Shown: positions 1-5,559, numbered from the stretch's first letter. The stretch is 5,665 nt of DNA from Azoarcus sp. (GCA_031285365.1 JAITWP010000152.1:1-5665); one strand, 5' to 3'. The notes: generated by a model not told the origin, from the letters alone. Numbers and translations: made by a program.

Positions 1-57
1 GGCGAAGGCGAAGCTGAAACCGCCTTGCCCGAAGCGTTTGAATCGGCTCCGGCCTGA
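1..57 (+). CDS. rpsF: 30S ribosomal protein S6, C-terminal end (partial)
   Basis: The first 18 codons read in frame 1 as an Ala/Glu-rich tail (GEGEAETALPEAFESAPA) ending in TGA at 55-57. An acidic, alanine-rich C-terminal extension is common for S6, which binds the central domain of 16S rRNA together with S18. The assignment rests mainly on context: in betaproteobacteria rpsF directly precedes priB, rpsR and rplI. The conserved S6 fold lies upstream of the window, so the body of the gene cannot be checked. The stop is followed within a few bases by the probable priB start, which suggests translational coupling. Confidence 0.8.
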   Translation, partial: GEGEAETALPEAFESAPA

Positions 58-65
58 GGTGTGCG

Positions 66-374
66 CTGAAAGAGCACAACGAACTGCGGCTGGTGGCGCG
101 TATCGCGGAGGTTTCGGCCCTGCGGCGCACTCCGGCAGGTATCCCGGTCGTGTCCTGTGTGCTGGCGCATGAGTCCCGGCAAATCGAGGCAGGTATCGAA
201 CGCGAGGTGAAACTGGAACTCCCGGCGATGGCCATCGGCGAACTGGCGCAAACGCTGTCCGTTACGGCTCCTGGAGCGAAGGTCTCGGTAACGGGATTCA
301 TGGCAGCCAGAAGTGCACGCAGTCGCTCTCCGGTATTGCACCTGAACAAAATCGAATTCATGGAAGGAATCTGA
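66..374 (+). CDS. priB: Primosomal replication protein N (PriB)
   Basis: PriB is a small OB-fold single-stranded-DNA-binding protein that bridges PriA and DnaT during reloading of DnaB at stalled forks. With the start proposed here it has 102 residues, close to the 104 of E. coli PriB. The family motif TPAGIPV lies at residues 22-28, followed by VLAHESRQIEAG (32-43), the core strand VSVTGFMAARS (73-83) and the last strand VLHLNKIEF (90-98). The start is uncertain. The first ATG/GTG/TTG-type codon in frame is GTG at 93, but starting there removes the first OB strand (NELRLVARIAE) and has no ribosome binding site. CTG at 66 has AGGTG at 57-61, restores 21 residues ahead of TPAG, and matches the N-terminal length of known PriB proteins. 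I infer CTG; the gene identity is firm, the start is not. It lies between rpsF and rpsR, as in other betaproteobacteria. Confidence 0.88.
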   Translation: MKEHNELRLVARIAEVSALRRTPAGIPVVSCVLAHESRQIEAGIEREVKLELPAMAIGELAQTLSVTAPGAKVSVTGFMAARSARSRSPVLHLNKIEFMEGI

Positions 375-376
375 AA

Positions 377-649
377 ATGGCTTTCAAGTCCAACAAGTTC
401 AAGAAAAAGGAAGATCGCGGTGGCCGTGGTCTTTTCAAGCGTCGCAAGTTCTGCCGTTTCACGGTGGAAAAGATCGAGGAAGTCGATTACAAGGATGTCG
501 ATATCCTGAAAGACTTCATCACCGAAAACGCCAAGATCATGCCGGCGCGCATCACCGGAACCAAGGCTGGCTATCAGCGCCAGTTGTCGGTGGCCGTCAA
601 GCGCGCCCGTTTCCTGGCGCTTCTGCCCTACACCGATCTGCATCAATAA
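377..649 (+). CDS. rpsR: 30S ribosomal protein S18
   Basis: This encodes S18 (90 residues), a small basic protein of the 30S platform that forms a heterodimer with S6 on 16S rRNA. The sequence has the usual layout: a lysine-rich N-terminus (residues 3-12), the conserved FKRRKFCRF segment (20-28), the DYKDVDILKDFI region (37-48) and the C-terminal ITGTKAGYQRQL followed by VAVKRARFLALLPY (59-84). The length is slightly above the roughly 75 residues of E. coli S18 because of the extended N-terminus, which is common in betaproteobacteria. The ATG follows the priB stop by 2 nt, and its ribosome binding site AAGGA (about 363-368) lies inside the end of priB, so the two are probably translated in a coupled way. 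Confidence 0.98.
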   Translation: MAFKSNKFKKKEDRGGRGLFKRRKFCRFTVEKIEEVDYKDVDILKDFITENAKIMPARITGTKAGYQRQLSVAVKRARFLALLPYTDLHQ

Positions 650-655
650 GGAGAG
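648..655 (+). promoter_or_regulatory. Strong ribosome binding site of rplI
   Basis: AAGGAGAG overlaps the last bases of the rpsR stop codon and lies about 7 nt ahead of the rplI ATG at 661. It fixes the rplI start and places it only 11 nt after rpsR in one transcript. Confidence 0.8.
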
Positions 656-660
656 CGGAC

Positions 661-1110
661 ATGCAAATCATTCTGCTCGAAAAAGTAGGCAAGCTCGGTT
701 CTCTGGGTGATGTGGTCAAGGTCAAGGACGGCTACGCCCGGAATTACCTGATTCCGCAAGGGTTCGCCAAACGCGCCACCGCCGCCAACAGGGCCGAGTT
801 CGAGGGCCGCCGCGCCGAACTGGAACGTGTCCAGGCCGAAAAACTGACCGCTGCGCAGGCGCTTGGGGCAAAGCTCGATGGGTTGATGATCCAGATCACC
901 CGCAAGGCGAGTGTGGATGGACGCCTCTTCGGTTCGGTGAGCAACATTGACGTGGCTGATGCGCTGGTGGCGCAGGGCTTCGAGATCGAACGCTCGGCGA
1001 TCCGTATGCCGGAAGGCCATCTGAAGCAGGTTGGCGATACGAAAATCGACATTGCGCTGCACGCCGATGTCGTCGTGCCGATCACCGTTTCGGTGCTTGG
1101 CGAGCAATAA
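661..1110 (+). CDS. rplI: 50S ribosomal protein L9
   Basis: L9 (149 residues, same as the E. coli protein) binds 23S rRNA near the base of the L1 stalk with its N-terminal domain and extends away from the ribosome on a long helix. The start MQIILLEKVGKLG and the signature GDVVKVKDGYARNYLIPQG (residues 17-35) identify the rRNA-binding domain. Residues about 41-75, rich in Ala, Glu, Arg and Lys, form the connecting helix. The C-terminal domain begins with the ITRKASVDGRLFGSVSNIDVA region (about 77-98). It is the last ribosomal gene of the block and is followed by a hairpin at 1136-1164. Nothing unusual is visible. Confidence 0.98.
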   Translation: MQIILLEKVGKLGSLGDVVKVKDGYARNYLIPQGFAKRATAANRAEFEGRRAELERVQAEKLTAAQALGAKLDGLMIQITRKASVDGRLFGSVSNIDVADALVAQGFEIERSAIRMPEGHLKQVGDTKIDIALHADVVVPITVSVLGEQ

Positions 1111-1135
1111 GGCGCGAACAAACTTCGCAACAACT

Positions 1136-1164
1136 ACAAAGGGCTGCCCAGGGCGGCCCTTTGT
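1136..1164 (+). terminator. Hairpin between rplI and dnaB, terminator or attenuator
   Basis: ACAAAGGGCTGCC (1136-1148) pairs with GGCGGCCCTTTGT (1152-1164) around a CAG loop, giving 13 base pairs with one U-G wobble. The strand after the stem (GTTATTAGAATC) is only moderately T-rich, so it is a less than ideal Rho-independent terminator. It could act as a partial terminator that lowers dnaB expression relative to the ribosomal genes, or stabilise the 3' end of the upstream mRNA. The pairing is read from the sequence; the termination role is inferred. Confidence 0.65.
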
Positions 1165-1206
1165 GTTATTAGAATCTCTCCTTCTACAGTCGTTCTTCAG
1201 ACCACC

Positions 1207-2595
1207 ATGGCGACTTCTTCGCGTAGCGCCCCGTCGCGCGACCCACAACTGGCAGCCATCAAGCTGCCGCCGCATTCGCTCGAAGCCGAACAGTCGCTCA
1301 TCGGCGGTCTGCTGCTCGATAACGCGGCCTGGGAACGGATTGCCGATCTCGTGACCGGAGAAGATTTTTACCGCGACGACCATCGGCGTATCTATCAGCA
1401 CATCACAAAACTGATTGATGTCGGCAAGCCCGCCGACGTGGTGACGGTGTTTGAATCGCTGGAGAAAAATGGAGAAGCGGAGCAGGCGGGCGGGCTTGCC
1501 TATCTGGCGGAAATCGCCGACAACACCCCCTCGGCGGCCAACATTCGTCGTTACGCGGAGATCGTCCACGAGCGCGCAATTTTACGCAAGCTCGTTGCCG
1601 TGGGAGACGAAATCGCGGCAAGCGCGCTCGCCCCGTCCGGCAAGGACGCCAAGGTTCTGCTCGATGAAGCCGAGGCCAGGGTATTCGAGATTGCCGAGGC
1701 AGGCGCACGCCACAGCGTCGGGTTTCAGTCCATCCAGCCCCTTCTCAGACAGGTCGTCGACCGTGTGCAGGAACTCTTCGACCGCGACAATCCCTCGGAG
1801 GTCATCGGCATTCCCACCGGATTCGTCGATCTCGATGCAAAGACTTCCGGGTTGCAGCCCTCCGACATGCTGATCATCGCGGGGCGTCCATCGATGGGCA
1901 AGACCAGTTTCGCCCTGAACATCGCCGAACACGTCGCGGTGGAAAAACGTCTGCCGGTGGCGATTTTTTCGATGGAAATGCCCGGAAACCAACTGGCGAC
2001 CCGTTTCATCTCCTCGGTGGGCCGGATCGACATGCAGAAAATCCGCAATGGCCGCCTGAGCGACGATGACTGGCAACGGTTGACGATGGCAATGGGCAAG
2101 CTCTATGAAGCGCCGATCTACATTGACGAAACGCCGGGGCTGAACCCGATTGATCTGCGCGCCCGCGCGCGAAGGCTTGCCCGGCAGTGCGGCCGCCTCG
2201 GCCTGATCGTGGTCGACTATCTTCAACTGATGAACGGTGCCCGCGAAGCCGATAACCGCGCCACCGAACTGTCGGAGATCTCACGTTCGGTCAAGGCGCT
2301 TGCCAAGGAACTGAATGTACCGATCCTTGCCCTGTCGCAGCTCAACCGCAGTCTGGAACAGCGCCCCAACAAGCGCCCGGTGATGTCGGATCTGCGTGAG
2401 TCTGGCGCAATCGAACAGGACGCGGATCTCATCATGTTCATCTATCGGGACGAAGTCTACAACCCCGACTCCCAGGACAAGGGCACGGCGGAGCTCATCA
2501 TCGGCAAGCACCGTAACGGCCCGACCGGCATGGTGCGGATGACCTTCCTGGGTGAGTACACACGTTTCGAGAATTTTGCCGGTGGTGGTTTTTAG
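1207..2595 (+). CDS. dnaB: Replicative DNA helicase DnaB
   Basis: DnaB is the hexameric 5'-to-3' helicase that unwinds DNA at the replication fork and binds primase. The protein has 462 residues (E. coli 471) and is intact. The N-terminal primase-interaction domain spans about 18-120, starting with LPPHSLEAEQSLIGGLLLD, followed by a linker to about 200. The RecA-like ATPase domain carries Walker A GRPSMGKTS (226-234), the FSMEM segment with the catalytic glutamate (254-258), Walker B LIVVDYLQLM (333-342), SQLNR (377-381), the conserved segment DLRESGAIEQDAD (395-407) and KHRNGPTG with the likely arginine-finger region (434-441). No intein is present. The ATG at 1207 has no clear Shine-Dalgarno sequence, but the N-terminus aligns with family length. 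The TAGAAT at 1170-1175 resembles a -10 box, but I see no matching -35, so an own promoter is not established. Confidence 0.98.
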   Translation: MATSSRSAPSRDPQLAAIKLPPHSLEAEQSLIGGLLLDNAAWERIADLVTGEDFYRDDHRRIYQHITKLIDVGKPADVVTVFESLEKNGEAEQAGGLAYLAEIADNTPSAANIRRYAEIVHERAILRKLVAVGDEIAASALAPSGKDAKVLLDEAEARVFEIAEAGARHSVGFQSIQPLLRQVVDRVQELFDRDNPSEVIGIPTGFVDLDAKTSGLQPSDMLIIAGRPSMGKTSFALNIAEHVAVEKRLPVAIFSMEMPGNQLATRFISSVGRIDMQKIRNGRLSDDDWQRLTMAMGKLYEAPIYIDETPGLNPIDLRARARRLARQCGRLGLIVVDYLQLMNGAREADNRATELSEISRSVKALAKELNVPILALSQLNRSLEQRPNKRPVMSDLRESGAIEQDADLIMFIYRDEVYNPDSQDKGTAELIIGKHRNGPTGMVRMTFLGEYTRFENFAGGGF

Positions 2596-2637
2596 TCCGC
2601 CGCCTGATAATCGGCCCAATAATCCGCTGCTCGAATC

Positions 2638-2928
2638 ATGTTTTCACATCGCAGACTGATTGGACTCTCCCTGGCGTTCCTGCTCCTCGTGATGCAGACG
2701 TTCTGGCTCGTCCACCGTCTCGGTCACGATCTGCCGCCGACTGAGCAAGAGGAAGCGGCGTGCGAACTCTGTCTTGCCATGCACAGCATGGGAGGGGCGG
2801 TTTTTAGCCAGGAACGCACAGTATCCACCATTGCTCCGAGCGAGTACCGACCCGGATACGCATCAATCGTCCGCGTTGACGCGGAAATCATCCAGCCCCG
2901 CCAGCAGGGGCCTCCCAACTTCTCCTGA
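2638..2928 (+). CDS. Small exported or membrane-anchored His/Cys protein of the zinc cassette
   Basis: This is a 96-residue protein without a firmly recognised family; it resembles the small DUF2946-like proteins found beside metal-uptake genes. A basic start (RR at 5-6) and a hydrophobic stretch at about 7-25 look like an uncleaved signal anchor or signal peptide. Directly after it come H26 and H30 (HRLGH), then C42, C45 and H49 (CELCLAMH), a plausible metal-binding set for Zn or Cu. The C-terminus ends in QQGPPNFS, similar to the short Gly-Pro-Pro tails of that protein group. It begins 42 nt after dnaB, with no good Shine-Dalgarno sequence and no convincing promoter; GATAAT (2606-2611) is a -10-like hexamer without a -35. 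The barrel gene follows about 100 nt later. Metal binding is inferred from residues and neighbours, and the actual function is unknown. Confidence 0.75.
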   Translation: MFSHRRLIGLSLAFLLLVMQTFWLVHRLGHDLPPTEQEEAACELCLAMHSMGGAVFSQERTVSTIAPSEYRPGYASIVRVDAEIIQPRQQGPPNFS

Positions 2929-2953
2929 CCTGTTTCGAGAAACCTCGAACGGG
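2929..2953 (+). other. Stem-loop in the mRNA between the small protein and the barrel gene
   Basis: Directly after the TGA stop, TTCGAG (2934-2939) pairs with CTCGAA (2944-2949) around AAAC, and the stem extends outward (CCTG with CGGG, including a G-U pair) past one bulged T. No T-run follows, so it is unlikely to be a strong terminator. A second CTCGAA copy at 2958-2963 could pair with the same left arm. It may mark an mRNA processing or stability point that sets barrel expression apart from the small upstream gene. Confidence 0.4.
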
Positions 2954-3017
2954 GTGACTCGAACCTCCATCCGATGGTGCGCGGCCCATGTGCGGGCGCG
3001 TGCGTATTCCATCTTTT

Positions 3018-3023
3018 CAGGAG
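3018..3023 (+). promoter_or_regulatory. Ribosome binding site that sets the barrel start
   Basis: CAGGAG lies 9 nt ahead of ATG 3033. It supports a start at 3033 over the in-frame ATG at 2988, because only the 3033 start puts a signal peptide at the very N-terminus. Confidence 0.65.
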
Positions 3024-3032
3024 TCGAAAAAC

Positions 3033-4436
3033 ATGCAAATCAGAAGACTGGCTGTTGCCCTGGCCTGTGTATCTGTGTGGGTTGCTCCGGCGCGGGCGGA
3101 AGAAAAGTCCAAACACGAACAACTGGCCGCTGAACTGGCCGCGTTGCGGGAGCAGGTTTCGCAGATGCAGTCAATGTACGAGCGCCGTATCGCGGAGCTG
3201 GAAGAAAAGCTGGCAGGCGTTGCCAAACCGGAAGCGGCCGAAAATGCCGTCCTGCCGATGCAAGCCGAATCGCCGCCTGCGCCCCTGGGATCTTCACAGG
3301 CAAGCGCGAAGAGCGGTATTTCTTCCTTCAATCCGGAAATTTCGCTGATCCTTCAGGGGGCGTATGCGCACCGCAAGAAGGTGGAAGAGCGTCATATCGG
3401 CGGCTTCGTGAGCGCCGATCATCATCACGGTGGACACGACGGGCGTGGCTTTGCCCTCGATCACACCGAACTCGTGTTCGCGGCCAGCATTGATCCGTAC
3501 TGGCGAGGACAGGTGGCAGTAGGCGTACTCGACGAAGAGGTGGAACTGGAAGAAGCCTGGTTCCAGACCACGGTTCTGGGCTTTGGAACCGGGATCAAGG
3601 CAGGACGTTTCCGGTCGGGTATCGGTTATCTGAACGAGCAACATGCGCACCAATGGGATTTCTATGAACAACCCCTGATGTACAGGGCATTGTTCGGCAA
3701 ACATGGCTATGCGCAGGACGGTGTGCAGTTGAAATGGGTCGCGCCGCTGGCCACTTTCGTCGAACTGGGCGCGGAGATCGGACGGGGACAGAATTTTCCC
3801 GGCAATGATCGTGACGTCTCCGGAGCCAGCAGCCATGCGCTGTTTGGTCATGTCGGCGGCGACATCGGTGTATCGCACAGTTGGCGTGCGGGGCTTTCGT
3901 GGTTGCGCACCCGCGCGGGCAAGCGTGAAAGCCATTTCGAGACGGATAACGACGAAGTGCGGGGTGCGTTCAGTGGGCGCAGCAGGGTGTGGATCGCCGA
4001 TTTCGTCTACAAGTGGGCTCCGGATGGCAATCCCGTGCGACGCAATTTCAAGTTCCAGGCCGAATATTTTCGCCGCGCTGAAAACGGAAACCTGGCGGTG
4101 GACGATGGCACGAACCTTTACGACAACCTGTGGCGCACGAGGCAGTCGGGTTTCTATCTTGCGGGCGTTTATCAATTCGCGCCCAACTGGCGGGCAGGGC
4201 TGCGCCATGACCGTCTGAGCAGCGGGCGGCAATCCCTTGGCGACAATCCGGCGGACATCGAAATTGTCCGTTACCGGCCAAGCCGGTTTTCTGCCATGGT
4301 TGACTACCGTTGGAGTGAATTTTCCCGTATGCGCCTGCAATGGTCGCGCGACCGTGCCATGCCGGGCATTGTCGACAACCAGGTGACGCTGCAATACATC
4401 ATGAGCCTGGGCAGCCACGGCGCACACAAATTCTGA
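3033..4436 (+). CDS. Outer-membrane beta-barrel, porin-like, putative zinc uptake
   Basis: The 467-residue protein begins with a signal peptide (MQIRRLAVALAC..., probable cleavage after ARA at 20-22). A charged heptad-like coiled coil follows at about 27-62 and a Pro/Ala linker at 63-98, an arrangement seen in several trimeric porins. From residue about 100 to the end there are alternating amphipathic strands rich in Tyr, Trp and Phe (for example PEISLILQGAY, TELVFAASIDPYWRGQVAVG), and the protein ends in HGAHKF, a C-terminal Phe typical of BAM-assembled barrels. The segment ADHHHGGHDG (128-137) is a likely surface loop or metal-collecting site. At this length, and with no plug domain or TonB box visible, it is not a classical TonB receptor, although such proteins are often labelled that way. 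The znuA-like gene starts 11 nt later. Zinc specificity is inferred from the His cluster and neighbours; the barrel nature is well supported. Confidence 0.82.
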   Translation: MQIRRLAVALACVSVWVAPARAEEKSKHEQLAAELAALREQVSQMQSMYERRIAELEEKLAGVAKPEAAENAVLPMQAESPPAPLGSSQASAKSGISSFNPEISLILQGAYAHRKKVEERHIGGFVSADHHHGGHDGRGFALDHTELVFAASIDPYWRGQVAVGVLDEEVELEEAWFQTTVLGFGTGIKAGRFRSGIGYLNEQHAHQWDFYEQPLMYRALFGKHGYAQDGVQLKWVAPLATFVELGAEIGRGQNFPGNDRDVSGASSHALFGHVGGDIGVSHSWRAGLSWLRTRAGKRESHFETDNDEVRGAFSGRSRVWIADFVYKWAPDGNPVRRNFKFQAEYFRRAENGNLAVDDGTNLYDNLWRTRQSGFYLAGVYQFAPNWRAGLRHDRLSSGRQSLGDNPADIEIVRYRPSRFSAMVDYRWSEFSRMRLQWSRDRAMPGIVDNQVTLQYIMSLGSHGAHKF

Positions 4437-4447
4437 GGAGAATGGTC

Positions 4448-5350
4448 ATGATGAAACGCATTCTGGTGTTGTTCCTTCTCCTGTGCGCCCTGCCTGCGGT
4501 GGCGACGGTCAAGGTTCTGGCGACTGTTCCGGAGTGGGGGGCACTCGCGCGTGAAATCGGTGGCGAACGTGTCGATGTGACGGTCGCCACCACCGCCAAA
4601 CAGGATCCGCATCGTATCGAAGCGCGCCCCTCGCTGATCGCACGCGCCCGCACCGCCGGGTTGATCGTCGCTACCGGGGCCGACCTGGAAGTCGGCTGGC
4701 TTCCCCTGCTGTTGCGAGAATCGGGTAACCGCCGCGTCCAGCCGGGACAGCCCGGCTATCTGGAAGCCGCTTCGGTTGTGCAACTGCGCAATGTGCCGCG
4801 AACCGTCGACCGCTCGATGGGTCATGTCCATGCGGCGGGCGATCCGCACTTCCATCTCGATCCGCGCAACATCCTGCCCGTTGCCGCAGCACTTTCCGAG
4901 CGCCTGACGCAGATCGACCCTGCCGGGGCGACGGTCTACCGGGACAACTTCGAACGCTTTGCCGGACGCTGGCGTGCCGCGCTCGCGCGATGGGAGGCGG
5001 AAGGGGCCGGTCTCAAGGGAAATACCTTCCTGCAAGTGCATCATTCATTCGGCTATCTCGCGCATTGGCTGGGGCTGGAGAGTCGCGGAGAACTGGAGCA
5101 CAAACCCGGCATCGAACCGGGCAGCGCCCACCTGGGTCGCATTGTGGCAAGCCAGCAGAAAACGCCTGTTGTCATGATTCTGCGTGCCTCCTATCAGAAT
5201 GAGACTGCCGGACGATGGGTGAGTGAACGTACCGGCATCCCGCTCGTCACCTTGCCTTACACCGTGGGCGGGACGCCACGGGCCACGGATTTGTTCGGGC
5301 TCTTCGACGACACACTGGAGCGGATCAGGAATGCCGCACAACGGCCATGA
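4448..5350 (+). CDS. znuA: Metal (zinc) ABC transporter substrate-binding protein, ZnuA-type
   Basis: This is a periplasmic cluster A-I/9 metal-binding lipoprotein-like receptor of 300 residues. MMKRILVLFLLLCALPAVA (1-19) is a signal peptide; C13 lies in its hydrophobic part, and the sequence around it (LLLCALPA) is not a convincing lipobox, so a soluble periplasmic form is more likely. Expected ligands are visible: H55 (QDPHRIEARP), H134 and H136 (GDPHFHLDP) and H198/H199 (QVHHSFGYL). The long His/Asp loop of E. coli ZnuA is reduced to GHVHAAG (125-131). Near the C-terminus the segment LPYTVGGTP lacks the acidic ligand of Mn-type proteins. Three in-frame ATGs lie at 4442, 4448 and 4451; AGGAG at 4436-4440 is 7 nt from 4448, so I chose that one. 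Starts further upstream would run into the barrel gene. Zinc is the likely substrate; no ATPase or permease gene follows here. Confidence 0.9.
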   Translation: MMKRILVLFLLLCALPAVATVKVLATVPEWGALAREIGGERVDVTVATTAKQDPHRIEARPSLIARARTAGLIVATGADLEVGWLPLLLRESGNRRVQPGQPGYLEAASVVQLRNVPRTVDRSMGHVHAAGDPHFHLDPRNILPVAAALSERLTQIDPAGATVYRDNFERFAGRWRAALARWEAEGAGLKGNTFLQVHHSFGYLAHWLGLESRGELEHKPGIEPGSAHLGRIVASQQKTPVVMILRASYQNETAGRWVSERTGIPLVTLPYTVGGTPRATDLFGLFDDTLERIRNAAQRP

Positions 5351-5466
5351 TACTGCTGGATCATGATCAGCCTTTCGGCTCGATGCTGGCTTTCGTGTTG
5401 TGCGTGACGGCACTGCTCATGCGGGCTACGGGATTTCTGGGACAACTTTTTCGCAAAGAGGCGTAA
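5347..5466 (+). CDS. 39-residue single-helix ORF coupled to the binding protein
   Basis: ATG at 5347 overlaps the TGA of the upstream gene in an ATGA junction, a common sign of translational coupling. The predicted peptide begins MILLDHDQPFGS, has one hydrophobic stretch at about residues 12-33 (SMLAFVLCVTALLM...) and ends with FRKEA, so it could be a small inner-membrane protein with its positive end in the cytoplasm. D5, H6 and D7 before the helix could bind metal, but this is speculation. I do not recognise a family. It might be a real accessory subunit, a remnant of a lost transporter gene, or a chance ORF; G or C at the third position in about 60% of codons is compatible with coding but not proof. 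The rRNA promoter starts immediately after its stop. Confidence 0.5.
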   Translation: MILLDHDQPFGSMLAFVLCVTALLMRATGFLGQLFRKEA

Positions 5467-5473
5467 GGGAGAG

Positions 5474-5502
5474 TTGACACCTTGGAAGGGTTTTGTCAAA
5501 AT
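5474..5502 (+). promoter_or_regulatory. Putative rRNA operon promoter (-35 TTGACA, -10 CAAAAT)
   Basis: TTGACA (5474-5479) is a perfect sigma-70 -35 box, 17 nt ahead of CAAAAT (5497-5502), which matches the -10 consensus at four of six positions. Transcription would start near 5509-5511, just ahead of the boxB/boxA/boxC leader. The -35 lies 7 nt after the preceding stop codon, so any UP element or Fis sites must sit within the 39-residue ORF or the end of znuA; a T/A-rich patch lies at about 5443-5457. TTGACA and TGTCAA (5494-5499) also form an inverted repeat across the promoter. Confidence 0.7.
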
Positions 5503-5512
5503 TCCGCTTCTT

Positions 5513-5531
5513 CGCCCCTCGAACAGGGGCG
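5513..5531 (+). promoter_or_regulatory. boxB-like hairpin of the rrn leader
   Basis: CGCCCCT (5513-5519) pairs with AGGGGCG (5525-5531) around the loop CGAAC, giving seven uninterrupted base pairs. It lies directly ahead of boxA, the place of boxB in rrn antitermination leaders. It has no T-run, so it is not a terminator. The role is inferred from position. Confidence 0.6.
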
Positions 5532-5540
5532 GTTCTTTAA
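5532..5540 (+). promoter_or_regulatory. boxA antitermination element
   Basis: GTTCTTTAA closely matches the rrn boxA core GCTCTTTAA, differing at the second base. In rrn operons this RNA element binds NusB with S10 (NusE) and makes RNA polymerase resistant to Rho during 16S-23S transcription. Confidence 0.85.
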
Positions 5541-5559
5541 AAAGTTGGACAACCGATAA

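Noticed and set aside
643..1569. A 308-codon open frame on the minus strand across rplI and the start of dnaB
   Set aside because: It mirrors two certain conserved genes, has no recognisable domains, and long antisense frames are expected in GC-rich coding DNA.
1582..2226. A 214-codon minus-strand open frame inside dnaB
   Set aside because: dnaB motifs on the plus strand are complete; the antisense frame has no features of its own.
2596..2637. A Zur or Fur box upstream of the zinc-type cassette
   Set aside because: The 42-nt gap has no AT-rich palindrome like the Zur consensus, and GATAAT and AATAAT hexamers there lack a matching -35 box.
2988..3032. Earlier ATG (2988) for the barrel gene
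   Set aside because: It would place 15 polar residues ahead of the signal peptide and lacks a ribosome binding site; 3033 has CAGGAG 9 nt upstream.
3294..4427. A 377-codon open frame on the minus strand across the barrel gene
   Set aside because: The plus strand carries a signal peptide, ribosome binding site, beta-strand pattern and C-terminal Phe. The minus frame shows no domain and is best explained as a shadow.
4340..4447. Upstream in-frame start codons for the binding protein
   Set aside because: A start at 4340 would overlap the barrel gene by about 100 nt and bury the signal peptide; AGGAG at 4436-4440 fits the 4448 start.
5467..5512. A terminator for the cassette
   Set aside because: CCTTGGAAGG is the only compact palindrome and cannot form a stem with a usable loop; the following GTTTTG is too short to be a U-tract.
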